DNA of 13,255 nucleotides, taken from positions 1 to 13,255 of the forward strand of contig JAJZMN010000114.1 in the NCBI GenBank assembly GCA_021850345.1. The letters are read 5' to 3'. Position numbers and translations under genes: made by a program. Origin of the DNA: Actinomycetes bacterium (GTDB lineage Bacteria > Actinomycetota > Acidimicrobiia > Acidimicrobiales > RAAP-2). Below are positions 6,182 to 13,206 of this stretch, in pieces. How positions within the stretch are numbered: the first letter of the stretch is position 1; each line of letters starts with the position of its first letter. The notes beneath the pieces were generated by a model, which searched no databases, was not told the DNA's origin, and saw only the letters and a list, made by a program, of their open reading frames with translations.

Positions 6182-7663
6182 ACCATCCCCGAGCGCCGGA
6201 CAGGCGCGCGCCTGGACTTGCGCGTCGGTGAGCGCCTCCATCGCCCGAGGGCCGTTGCCGTCCTCTACGGCGTCGTGATGTTCATGTCGGTGATGGACAC
6301 CCAGATCGTGAACGTCGCGCTCACGTCACTGTCCCGGGACTTCCACGTCACCGATGCGTCCGTGCAATGGGTGGTGACCGGCTACATGATGAGCCTTGCG
6401 GTCAGCGTGCCGGCCTCTGGCTGGCTCGGCGACCGCTTCGGGACCAAGCGCGTCTTCCTGCTCGCGGTCGCGCTCTTCACCGTCTTCTCCGGGCTGTGCG
6501 CAGCGTCGGTCGACTTCACCGAGCTCGTCTGCATGCGCGTCTGCCAGGGGGTGGGTGCCGGGATGATGGTGCCCGTCGGCATGGCGATCGTGTACCGCGT
6601 GTTCCCTGCGGAGAACCGCGTCCACGTCACCCGTCTGTTCACCCGCGTGATGGTGCTCGCGCCGACCATCGCCCCCATGATCGGGGGAGCCCTCGTGACC
6701 TGGGCGTCGTGGCGGTGGATCTTCACCATCAACATCCCCATCGGCGTGGTGGTCCTCCTCGTCGGCCCGCTCGTCCTCACCGAGCACCGAGAAGCCCGCG
6801 AAGAGTTCGACGTGTGGGGCGCGTCGACCTCGATCCTCGGCCTCGGCCTGCTCCTGTTCGCGATCGGCTCGGGACCCACGGCCGGATGGACCTCGACCGA
6901 GGTGCTGGCGACCGGTGCCGCGGCGCTCGTGGTACTGGCGGTTTTCGTGCGCGTGGAGCTGTCGCGGGCCCAGCCGTTGCTCGACATCAGGCTGTTGAAG
7001 GACCTTCTCTTCCGCTGGTGCAGCATCGCGAACATGCTCGCGATGTGGGCCTTTTTCGGCTCGCTCGTTTTCACCGCGTTCTACGTGCAAGAGGCGCGCG
7101 GCGACTCGGCGATGGTGTCCGGCCTCACGACGTTCCCCGAGGCCGTCGCGATCTGGATCACCTCGGGGCTCGTCGCCCGCCTCTTCCCCCGCGTGGGACC
7201 TCGTCGGCTGCTCATCGTCGGCTTTCTCGGGCTCGCCGCCGCGACGGCGCTGCTCGCCACCTGCGGTACGACCACGAGCCTTTGGGAGGTCCGGGCGCTG
7301 TGCTTCTTGCTCGGCGCGTCGGCCGCCTTCGTCATGCTGCCCAGCCAGACGGCCGCCTTCGAGCGTGTCTCCTCGTCGCGTACCGGGCACGGCTCCGCAA
7401 TCTTCAACTCGCTTCAGCGCGCGTCGATGTCGATCGGCGTCGCCGTGTTGAGCGCCGTCCTTGCCCTCGCGGGCGGCGACGTCGTCCACGGTCGGCCACC
7501 GGTCACGGCGTTCCACTGGACCTTTGCCACCAACTGCCTGGTGGCGCTCGTCGGTGCCGCGGCCTCCCTGCGGGTGGTCGAGAAGAAGATGGGTGCCCTC
7601 CGTCGCCGCCGGGCGCTTGCCGGGCGCGCCGCGTCCGAGGTGGGGGTGGAGCCAGCAGGTTGA
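6179..7663 (+). CDS. DHA2-family MFS drug efflux transporter (EmrB/QacA type)
   Basis: The 494-residue product has the layout of 14-TM drug:H+ antiporters. TM1 (about 26-49) carries the conserved MDTQIVNVALTSL with Asp40. Motif A, GWLGDRFGTKRV (81-92), lies between TM2 and TM3, and motif C-like APTIAPMIGGALV precedes SWRWIFTINIPIG. These inner-membrane proteins export hydrophobic or cationic compounds in exchange for protons; the substrate is not predictable. The C-terminus is short and basic (LRRRRALAG). GTG at 6179 is the first in-frame start and has no Shine-Dalgarno, so a leaderless transcript is possible. The next gene starts inside its stop codon (TTGA), indicating co-transcription. It is not a duplicate of the MFS remnant at 1483-2598; the two differ throughout. 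Confidence 0.92.
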   Translation: MTIPERRTGARLDLRVGERLHRPRAVAVLYGVVMFMSVMDTQIVNVALTSLSRDFHVTDASVQWVVTGYMMSLAVSVPASGWLGDRFGTKRVFLLAVALFTVFSGLCAASVDFTELVCMRVCQGVGAGMMVPVGMAIVYRVFPAENRVHVTRLFTRVMVLAPTIAPMIGGALVTWASWRWIFTINIPIGVVVLLVGPLVLTEHREAREEFDVWGASTSILGLGLLLFAIGSGPTAGWTSTEVLATGAAALVVLAVFVRVELSRAQPLLDIRLLKDLLFRWCSIANMLAMWAFFGSLVFTAFYVQEARGDSAMVSGLTTFPEAVAIWITSGLVARLFPRVGPRRLLIVGFLGLAAATALLATCGTTTSLWEVRALCFLLGASAAFVMLPSQTAAFERVSSSRTGHGSAIFNSLQRASMSIGVAVLSAVLALAGGDVVHGRPPVTAFHWTFATNCLVALVGAAASLRVVEKKMGALRRRRALAGRAASEVGVEPAG

Positions 7664-8442
7664 CCTACGATGCGCGCGGCACGGCGAGCGGGATCGGGTT
7701 CGGCCTGAGCGAGCGTTTCGGGGCAACAGGCATGGCGGTCGTGATGGCCGACGTGGAGCGCCCGGCGCTCGAGAGGGCCGCCGCGACGCTCTCGGCCGCA
7801 GGACACGAGGTGCTCGCCGTCCCGACCGACGTCTCGCGGCGTGTGGAAGTCGACGCACTACGCGACGCTGCGGTGCGCGAGTACGGCGCGGTGCACATCT
7901 TGTGCAACAACGCGGGGGTCGGCGGCCCCCACGAGCCCGTCTGGACCACCTCGGAGGAGGACTGGGCCTGGGTCCTCGGCGTGAACCTGGGAGGAGTGGT
8001 CCACGGCGTGAGCGCCTTCATGCCGGTGCTGCTCGCACAGCCGGCGGCCCACATCGTGAACACGTCGTCGATCTTCGGGGTCTTCGCCGGCGCGCTCGGC
8101 CCCTACGGGGTCTCCAAGCACGCGGTCACCGCCTTCTCCGAGACCCTCTACTTCGATCTGCGAGAAGAGCGAGCCAACGTAGGCGTGTCGGTGCTGTGCC
8201 CTGGGGCGGTGAAGACCAATTTCGGCACCTCGGACCGGAACCGACCGGGAGATCTCCCGGCGCGCAGAGCCACGGACGCCGTCGAGCGGGGGGCGGCGGC
8301 GCGTGCGCGCGTCGACCGGCTTGCCGCCGCTGCGATGGAACCGTCCGAGGTGGCGGGCATCGTCGTTGACGGCATCAGGAGCGGACGGTTCTACCTCCTC
8401 CCCCTGACAGCCCCGTGCCCGTCACGGGGTTGCTTGTCGTGA
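7660..8442 (+). CDS. Short-chain dehydrogenase/reductase with altered N- and C-termini
   Basis: The frame shows a classical SDR: glycine motif GTASGIG (residues 7-13), acidic strand-2 end MADVE, TDVS, NNAG (83-86), catalytic Ser136/Ser137 in NTSSIFG, Tyr149 and Lys153 in YGVSKHA, and the CPGAV segment. Such enzymes oxidise alcohols or reduce ketones with NAD(P)H. The only usable start is TTG at 7660, overlapping the transporter stop (TTGA). Starting there, the first beta strand (normally KVAVVTG) is replaced by TYDAR, and the protein begins about 6-8 residues later than usual. The C-terminus also diverges: GIRSGRFYLL is normally followed by a further helix of about 20 residues, but here PLTAPCPSRGCLS ends the frame inside a hairpin. 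It may be a functional variant or an early pseudogene. It lies in one operon with the upstream transporter. Confidence 0.75.
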   Translation: MTYDARGTASGIGFGLSERFGATGMAVVMADVERPALERAAATLSAAGHEVLAVPTDVSRRVEVDALRDAAVREYGAVHILCNNAGVGGPHEPVWTTSEEDWAWVLGVNLGGVVHGVSAFMPVLLAQPAAHIVNTSSIFGVFAGALGPYGVSKHAVTAFSETLYFDLREERANVGVSVLCPGAVKTNFGTSDRNRPGDLPARRATDAVERGAAARARVDRLAAAAMEPSEVAGIVVDGIRSGRFYLLPLTAPCPSRGCLS

Positions 8443-8446
8443 CGGG
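8411..8446 (+). terminator. Two mutually exclusive hairpins at the SDR 3' end
   Basis: Hairpin 1: CCCCGTG (8411-8417) with CACGGGG (8423-8429), perfect 7 bp, 5-nt loop. Hairpin 2: CCCGTCACG (8418-8426) with CGTGACGGG (8438-8446), perfect 9 bp, 11-nt loop. They share 8423-8426 and cannot form together. The SDR stop codon (8440-8442) is within the second stem. Either could end transcription before the Fe-S gene; switching between the two is inference. Confidence 0.5.
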
Positions 8447-8449
8447 GGA

Positions 8450-8455
8450 TACGAT
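8450..8455 (+). promoter_or_regulatory. Candidate -10 for the Fe-S oxidoreductase gene
   Basis: TACGAT fits TANNNT, directly after the hairpins, and would give a leader of about 150 nt. That leader contains a further short hairpin (GCGGGC, 8480-8485, with GCCCGC, 8489-8494). No good -35 at 16-18 nt spacing was found, so this is tentative. Confidence 0.25.
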
Positions 8456-8608
8456 CGTCCGCTGGCGGCCAATGCGCGTGCGGGCGGTGCCCGCGCCACC
8501 GTGGCGGTACGCCGGTTGCAGATCGGCGTCCACGGGTACCGGCTCACCGCCGGCTGTCGCCCTGGGCGACGCTCGTGGCCGTTCGTCGATCGAGGACAGG
8601 AGGTACGG

Positions 8609-10750
8609 GTGGCCATCAGGATCGGTATCGGGGTCGCGGTGACGGTGATCTGTCTCGCTGTTGCGGGCCACCGGTTCTTCTGGCTCTCCCGGCTCGTCCG
8701 GGCTGGCAAGCCCGCGCCCGAGCGGCTTCACCGGGACCTCCCCGAGAAGGCCGGGGCCGAGGTCACCGAGGTCGCCGGCCAGCGCAAGCTGCTCAAGTGG
8801 ACGGTGCCCGGGCTCGCCCACTTCTTCACCATGTGGGGATTCACGATCCTCTTGTTCACGGTCGTCGAAGCCTATGGCGACCTGTTCGACCCGACGTTCC
8901 ACATCCCGGGGATCGGCACCTCCCCGGTGCTCGGGTTCATCGAGGACTTCTTCGCCACTGCGGTCCTGGTGGCGCTCTGCGTCTTCGCGGTGATCCGTCT
9001 CGTGAACGCGCCGAAGCGCAGGGAGCGGGCCTCTCGCTTCTACGGCTCGCACACCGACGCCGCATGGCTGACCCTCCTCCTCATCTTCTTGGTCATCGCG
9101 ACGTTGCTCGTGTACCGCGGGGCGCAGGTGAACACGGAGCCGCGCCAGTTCCCCTACGACGGTTGGGCCTTCGCCTCGCACGCCATCGGCGCCGGCCTGG
9201 CCGGTCTGGGAGCGGGGGTGAACGGCACCCTCGCCACGACGTTCATCTTGTTGAACATCGCGGTGATCAGTGGGTTCCTCGTGTTCCTCTCCTACTCCAA
9301 GCATCTGCACATCTTCGTGGCGCCCGTGAACGTGGCGTTCTCACGCCGGCCCCGTGCGCTGGGCGGGCTCGACAAGACGCCCGACATGGACATGGAGAAC
9401 GTGACCGAGGACACGGTCTTCGGCGCGGGGTTCATCGAGCACTTCAACTGGAAGCAGATGCTCGACTTCATCACCTGCACCGAGTGCGGGCGCTGCCAGT
9501 CGGTCTGCCCAGCGTGGAACACGGGCAAGCCGCTCTCCCCCAAGCTCGTCATCATGAACCTGCGCGAGAACATGTTCTCCGCCTCCGCCCGCCTGCTCGC
9601 GGGGGACAGTGTCGAGGACCGGGCCGCCGCCTTCTACGGCGCGGACGGCGACGGCCACGCCGTCGAGCCCGAGCCGCTCGTCCCGAACGTGATCGAGCCC
9701 GACGTCCTGTGGTCGTGCACCACGTGCGGGTCGTGTGTCGAGCAGTGCCCGGTCGACATCGAGCACGTCGATGCGATCGTCGACATGCGCCGCTACCAGG
9801 TGCTCATGGAGTCGAGCTTTCCGAGCGAAGCGGGCCTCATGCTGCGGAACCTGGAGAACCAGGGCGATCCGTGGGGGCTCGGCAGCTCCAAGCGGACCGA
9901 GTGGACGAAGGACCTGGACTTCGAGGTACCGGTGGTCACCGACACGATTCCCGCCGACGTGGAGTACCTCTACTGGGTCGGCTGCGCCGGCGCCCTCGAC
10001 GAGCGCGCCCGTCGCCAGGTGCAGTCGACCGCGCGTCTGTTGCACCGTGCGGGGGTCACCTTCGCGATCTTGGGTTCGAAGGAGTCGTGCACCGGGGACC
10101 CGGCGCGCCGCATCGGCAACGAGTACCTGTTCCAAGAGCAAGCCAAGGCGAACATCGCGACGTTGGACGGCGTCGGGGTGAAGAAGATCGTGGCGACGTG
10201 CCCGCACTGCTTCAACACGCTGAAGAACGAGTACCCGGCCCTTGGCGGCAACTTCGAGGTCGTCCACCACGCCGAGCTGCTCGATCACCTGGTGCGCGCG
10301 GGCAAGATCGTCCCGGGCAGCGGCTATCAGGGTACCGTCACCTACCACGACCCGTGTTACCTCGGCCGGCACAACCGAGTCTTCGACGAGCCGCGCACGG
10401 TGATCGATTCCATCCCCGGGGCGCGCAACGTCGAGATGCGGCGCTGCCGTGAGCGGGGCTTCTGCTGCGGTGCGGGTGGGGCGCGAATGTGGATGGAGGA
10501 GCGCATCGGCACCCGAATGAACAACGACCGGACGCTCGAGGCGATCGGCACGGGCGCCGACGTGGTGTCGACCGCATGCCCTTACTGCATGATCATGCTG
10601 GACGACGCGGTGAAGGCCAATGCGAAGGAGGACGACGTACGCGTCCTCGACATTTCCCAGCTCGTCGAAGAGTCGATGCTTTCGGGTGCGGCGGCTGCCA
10701 CGCCTGGCGCGGCACGGGCCGGCCTTCCCGGTCCCGAGGTCGCTGGGTGA
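8609..10750 (+). CDS. Membrane Fe-S oxidoreductase with two CCG domains, EtfD (Rv0338c)-like
   Basis: The 713-residue protein has an N-terminal membrane part with about five or six hydrophobic segments (residues 4-240, NarI-like layout). Two 4Fe-4S motifs follow: C290xxCxxC296xxxC300 and C370xxCxxC376xxxC380. Then come two cysteine-rich CCG domains. The first has GC459AG, SC494TGD and C531PHC534; the second has C583, C619-C620-G and C657PYC660. In the first the middle CCG is SCTGDPARR, which I recall as usual in this family. The architecture matches actinobacterial EtfD, the membrane partner of electron-transfer flavoprotein in acyl-CoA oxidation, and is related to HdrD/GlpC; electrons would pass to the quinone pool. 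GTG at 8609 follows a near-perfect ACAGGAGGT five nt upstream, which rules out the longer frame to 8501. No etfAB or acyl-CoA dehydrogenase gene is in the window. Confidence 0.9.
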   Translation: MAIRIGIGVAVTVICLAVAGHRFFWLSRLVRAGKPAPERLHRDLPEKAGAEVTEVAGQRKLLKWTVPGLAHFFTMWGFTILLFTVVEAYGDLFDPTFHIPGIGTSPVLGFIEDFFATAVLVALCVFAVIRLVNAPKRRERASRFYGSHTDAAWLTLLLIFLVIATLLVYRGAQVNTEPRQFPYDGWAFASHAIGAGLAGLGAGVNGTLATTFILLNIAVISGFLVFLSYSKHLHIFVAPVNVAFSRRPRALGGLDKTPDMDMENVTEDTVFGAGFIEHFNWKQMLDFITCTECGRCQSVCPAWNTGKPLSPKLVIMNLRENMFSASARLLAGDSVEDRAAAFYGADGDGHAVEPEPLVPNVIEPDVLWSCTTCGSCVEQCPVDIEHVDAIVDMRRYQVLMESSFPSEAGLMLRNLENQGDPWGLGSSKRTEWTKDLDFEVPVVTDTIPADVEYLYWVGCAGALDERARRQVQSTARLLHRAGVTFAILGSKESCTGDPARRIGNEYLFQEQAKANIATLDGVGVKKIVATCPHCFNTLKNEYPALGGNFEVVHHAELLDHLVRAGKIVPGSGYQGTVTYHDPCYLGRHNRVFDEPRTVIDSIPGARNVEMRRCRERGFCCGAGGARMWMEERIGTRMNNDRTLEAIGTGADVVSTACPYCMIMLDDAVKANAKEDDVRVLDISQLVEESMLSGAAAATPGAARAGLPGPEVAG

Positions 10751-10777
10751 GAAGGCACCCGCTCTCCGCTCGAGGAG

Positions 10778-10811
10778 TGACGCGACACGTGCCGCGTCAG
10801 CCGTGACGCGG
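10778..10811. terminator. Competing hairpins between convergent genes
   Basis: TGACGCG (10778-10784) can pair with CGCGTCA (10793-10799), 7 bp with an 8-nt loop. Alternatively CCGCGTCA (10792-10799) pairs with TGACGCGG (10804-10811), perfect 8 bp with a GCCG loop. Both use the same central arm. The structure fills the 75-nt convergent gap between the Fe-S gene and the PPOX gene, consistent with a bidirectional terminator. Confidence 0.55.
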
Positions 10812-10825
10812 TCAGAATTCTCGTG

Positions 10826-11251
10826 TCAGGCGTTCACCATGCCGTACGCGTGGGTGGGGTGGAGACGGACGACGAGGCGGCGCTCTTGCACCATGGCCGC
10901 GCGGTACTCCGCCCAGTCCGGGTGGTCCTCGCCCCGTACGGCGCGGTAGAGAGCCACGAGCTCCTCGGCTGCGCCGTCGCCGGGTGTGGTCGTGGTCGCA
11001 GAGAGCTCCGCGGTCGCGTCGACGACGACGTAGGCCCAGAAGGAGTCCCCGGGGACGTAGAGCGAGGCCGCGGGGTCCCGGCGCAGGTTCTTCGTCTTGG
11101 CCCGTGTCTCGGTGACCGAGATCCGGACGGTGCCGGCGTCGTCGGTGGCGTAGAGGATGTTCGAGAGCTGTGGCCGGCCGTCGCGGCGGCGCGTGACGAG
11201 GACGCCTTGGTGGCGGGCGGCGACGAAGGCGAGCGCGTCGGCGAGCTCCAC
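10826..11251 (-). CDS. PPOX-class (pyridoxamine 5'-phosphate oxidase fold) flavin/F420-dependent protein
   Basis: The 141-residue product fits the split-barrel PPOX fold: FVAARHQGVLVTRRRDGRPQ forms the first strands, NILYATDDAGTVRISVTETR the next, and RAKTKNLRRDP (50-60) is the phosphate-contacting segment usual in F420- or FMN-binding members. It continues with ASLYVPGDSFWAYVVVDATA and ends at RLVVRLHPTHAYGMV. Members reduce or oxidise small molecules using F420, FMN or heme-related cofactors; the substrate is unknown. GTG at 11251 is chosen because GAAGGAGGAG lies 6 nt upstream. This ribosome-binding site overlaps the end of the preceding gene, whose stop is only 14 nt away, so the two genes form an operon. 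The longer open frame toward 11803 is a shadow of the upstream gene. Confidence 0.88.
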   Translation of the reverse strand: MELADALAFVAARHQGVLVTRRRDGRPQLSNILYATDDAGTVRISVTETRAKTKNLRRDPAASLYVPGDSFWAYVVVDATAELSATTTTPGDGAAEELVALYRAVRGEDHPDWAEYRAAMVQERRLVVRLHPTHAYGMVNA

Positions 11252-11265
11252 GGTGGTCTCCTCCT

Positions 11266-11700
11266 TCAGTGCGAGATGAGCGCGGAGACCTTGGAGTCGG
11301 CGTCGCGCAGGCGCGCTGCCATCGCTGCAAGCAGCTTTCGAGGCAACGGCGGCACTTCGTCGAGCAGACGGTAGAAGTTCCGCTGGGTCAAATCGAGCAG
11401 GGCCATGTCGGTATCGGCGACGACGGTCGCCGAACGCGGCTGGCGGTCCAAGAGCGCGAGCTCGCCGAAGTAGTCGCCGGGTCCGAGGAGCGCGATCTTG
11501 CGACCGCCGCGCCGCACCGATGCGCGGCCCTCGAGGATGAAGAAGAAGTCCCGGCCGATCGCGCCCTCCTCGCACAGCACGCGGCCGGCGGGGGCGGTCA
11601 CCTCCTCGAGCGAGCGGCGCACGAGCCGCAGCTCCTTGTCGCTGCACGTGGAAAAGAGCCAGATGCTCGACAGGTCGACGTCGTTCTTCCCACTGGCCAT
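11266..11700 (-). CDS. Stand-alone cyclic-nucleotide-binding domain protein
   Basis: The 144-residue protein is almost entirely one CNMP-binding domain. IWLFSTCSDKELRLV forms the N-terminal helix and ITAPAG-like VTAPAGRVLCEEGAIGRDFF leads into the beta roll. The phosphate-binding cassette FGELALLDRQPRSATV (78-93) has Glu80 and Arg89 in the positions that contact ribose and cyclic phosphate, so cAMP or cGMP binding is plausible. The C-terminal helices (LPRKLLAAMAARLRDADSKV) follow, and there is no helix-turn-helix, so it is not a Crp-type DNA-binding regulator. It may sense a nucleotide and act on a partner. ATG at 11700 is used; a TTG two codons upstream is possible. No Shine-Dalgarno is present, but TACCCT lies 7 nt upstream, fitting a leaderless transcript. 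It is the first gene of an operon with the PPOX protein and divergent from the LysR gene. Confidence 0.88.
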   Translation of the reverse strand: MASGKNDVDLSSIWLFSTCSDKELRLVRRSLEEVTAPAGRVLCEEGAIGRDFFFILEGRASVRRGGRKIALLGPGDYFGELALLDRQPRSATVVADTDMALLDLTQRNFYRLLDEVPPLPRKLLAAMAARLRDADSKVSALISH

Positions 11701-11707
11701 GGGCAAA

Positions 11708-11713
11708 AGGGTA
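11708..11713 (-). promoter_or_regulatory. Candidate -10 for the CNMP-PPOX operon (leaderless)
   Basis: The minus strand reads TACCCT, then TTTGCCC, then ATG. The hexamer matches TANNNT at the spacing of leaderless actinobacterial genes. A T-rich TTTTTC about 18 nt further upstream is a poor -35. Confidence 0.4.
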
Positions 11714-11834
11714 CCGCTCGCATGCGTGCTGGAAAAAGTTCCCGCCCCGCGCGCCCGGAACGCCCGGGCACCTTCCGGCTACCCGAGCGCACCTCCCGGC
11801 CATCCCGGAGGGTGGTCCTGCGTGGGGCCGGGGT

Positions 11835-11840
11835 TAGGAT
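11835..11840 (+). promoter_or_regulatory. Candidate -10 for the LysR-type regulator gene
   Basis: TAGGAT fits TANNNT and would place transcription start near 11847, leaving a leader of about 35 nt that ends in the ribosome-binding site GAGGGAG. The -35 region is unremarkable. The 182-nt divergent gap (11701-11882) should hold any LysR operator; no clear T-N11-A dyad stood out. Confidence 0.3.
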
Positions 11841-11882
11841 CGGTCCGCGCCACGGGTGCAGGCCGCGTCACAGAGGGAGACC

Positions 11883-12944
11883 ATGAACGGCTCGCGCACG
11901 ACGGATGGTCAAGGTGCCAATGAGCCGCCGAACGTTCCGCCGAACGGGCCGCCGAGCGCGCCAGTGGAGCATGACGATGCAGCCATCGCCAGGACCGCGC
12001 GACCGACGCCCACCCTCTACAGCTTCGATCTGAACGTGCTGGTCACGCTTCGCGAGCTGATACGGGAGCGAAATGTCACCAGGGCGGCCGAGCGCCTGGG
12101 CGTGACCCAGCCGGCAGTGAGCGCCACCCTGGCTCGCCTGCGCAAGTACTTCGATGACGAGCTGCTCGTCCGCGACCGTGGCTACTACCGGCTGACGCCG
12201 CTCGCCGTGTCGCTCGTCGGAGAGGTCGAAGCGGTCTGCGCGGGCGCCGAACGCCTCCTCGCGGTCGGCCGGCAATTCGACCCGGCGACGTCGGAACGGG
12301 AGTTCACCTGCCTGATGGCCGACTATTCGGTCGCGATGCTCGGTGAGCCACTCTCGCAGCTGATGGACGAAGAAGCGCCTCGCGCCGCCCTTCACGTACG
12401 GATGGTCCGCGAGTCCTTGACCACGGAGTACGTCGACCTCATTCGTTTCATCGACGGCATGGTGGCGCCTTCCAGCCCGCTCTTCAAGACGGCCAACATG
12501 CGCTCGATGGAGCTGTTCAGCGACCGTTGGGTCTGCATTGCGTCCCCGGACAATCCGGCAATCGAGCAGGGGTACGTGACCTTGGCTGACCTTGCCAGGC
12601 TGCCGTGGGTCGCGCCGTACTACCAGCAGGGCTATGCAGGCGTGCCGATCTCGGGCCAGCTGCGCATGCTCGGCATCCAGCCTCGCATCGCCGTGCGCGT
12701 CGAGAGCTATCTCGCCGTGCCGTACTTCGTCCCGGGGACCGATCGCGTCGCGCTGGTCCAGGAGCGCCTCGCCCGCCAAGCCGCCAGCCGACTCTCGCTG
12801 CGCGTCCTCGAGTGCCCGACCGCGCTCGAGCCCATTACCGAGAATCTCTGGTGGCATGAGCGCTACGAGGACGACCCGGCACATCGCTTCTTTCGCGAGC
12901 TCGTCCAGCGAGCCGCACGGAGGATCGTGAGCCCAGAGAAATAA
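11883..12944 (+). CDS. LysR-family transcriptional regulator (NodD/NahR-like)
   Basis: The 353-residue product has a LysR winged helix: LYSFDLNVLVTLRELIRERN then VTRAAERLGVTQPAVSATLARLRKYFDDELLVRDRG (about 45-100), with the classic AAExLGVTQPAVSxxLxRLR recognition region. An effector-binding domain follows that reads like the NodD/NahR/SyrM subgroup (PYFVPGTDRVALVQERLA, WHERYEDDPAHRFFRELV). Such tetrameric regulators bind an aromatic or similar inducer and often control the divergent neighbour, here the CNMP-PPOX operon. The ATG at 11883 has a good ribosome-binding site (AGAGGGAGACC). This start gives about 44 extra residues, rich in Pro, Asn and Gly (NEPPNVPPNGPPSAP), before the HTH; most relatives begin within about 10 residues of FDLN. 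No better internal start was seen. Confidence 0.92.
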   Translation: MNGSRTTDGQGANEPPNVPPNGPPSAPVEHDDAAIARTARPTPTLYSFDLNVLVTLRELIRERNVTRAAERLGVTQPAVSATLARLRKYFDDELLVRDRGYYRLTPLAVSLVGEVEAVCAGAERLLAVGRQFDPATSEREFTCLMADYSVAMLGEPLSQLMDEEAPRAALHVRMVRESLTTEYVDLIRFIDGMVAPSSPLFKTANMRSMELFSDRWVCIASPDNPAIEQGYVTLADLARLPWVAPYYQQGYAGVPISGQLRMLGIQPRIAVRVESYLAVPYFVPGTDRVALVQERLARQAASRLSLRVLECPTALEPITENLWWHERYEDDPAHRFFRELVQRAARRIVSPEK

Positions 12945-13000
12945 GCCGTACTGATAGTGGATAGTCGGAAGAGTGATTTCCCTCTCGCGGCGCAGGCTCT

Positions 13001-13006
13001 TAGCAT
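13001..13006 (+). promoter_or_regulatory. Candidate -10 element in the right-end intergenic region
   Basis: TAGCAT (preceded by T) fits TANNNT. Downstream lie GGGGGGAG (13031-13038) and an ATG at 13045, making a promoter, ribosome-binding site and start in order. No clear -35. Confidence 0.3.
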
Positions 13007-13044
13007 GACGCGGGCATGCACTCTTTCATCGGGGGGAGCACCGG

Positions 13045-13206
13045 ATGCAGCGCCTGCTGACCGACCTTCGGGTCACGTCAGCCGTCGAACCCAGCGAACG
13101 CGTGCCGACGGGCGCGATGGAGCGCCAGGACCATCGCCTCCTGCGCGACGAGGGTCGCCGCCGCAACACCCGAGCCGTCGGCGGTCGCCGGCCCGAACAT
13201 GGGTGA
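13045..13206 (+). CDS. Short hypothetical ORF (53 aa), doubtful
   Basis: An ATG at 13045 follows a GGGGGGAG ribosome-binding site by about 6 nt and opens 53 codons (MQRLLTDLRVTSAVEPSERV at the start, Arg-rich at the end) to a TGA at 13204-13206. I do not recognise the product. Its main support is the promoter-like TAGCAT and the ribosome-binding site upstream. Competing readings of the same stretch are an overlapping 14-codon ORF at 13016-13060, a minus-strand frame ending at 13078 that is open to the right edge, and an ATG at 13199. Confidence 0.2.
   Translation: MQRLLTDLRVTSAVEPSERVPTGAMERQDHRLLRDEGRRRNTRAVGGRRPEHG

Noticed and set aside
6367..7659. Extension of the SDR frame far upstream (691-codon open frame)
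   Set aside because: That part is the wrong phase of the DHA2 transporter and is Arg/Pro-rich without structure; SDR homology starts only at about 7675.
6326..7858. Minus-strand open frame of 510 codons opposite the DHA2 transporter
   Set aside because: Low-complexity Arg/Glu/His/Gly composition with no hydrophobic or domain pattern; antisense shadow.
13078..13200. Minus-strand frame (MFGPATADGSGVAAATLVAQ onward) open to the right edge
   Set aside because: Protein-like in composition but no ribosome-binding site, no known motif and too short to judge; mentioned only as an alternative reading.
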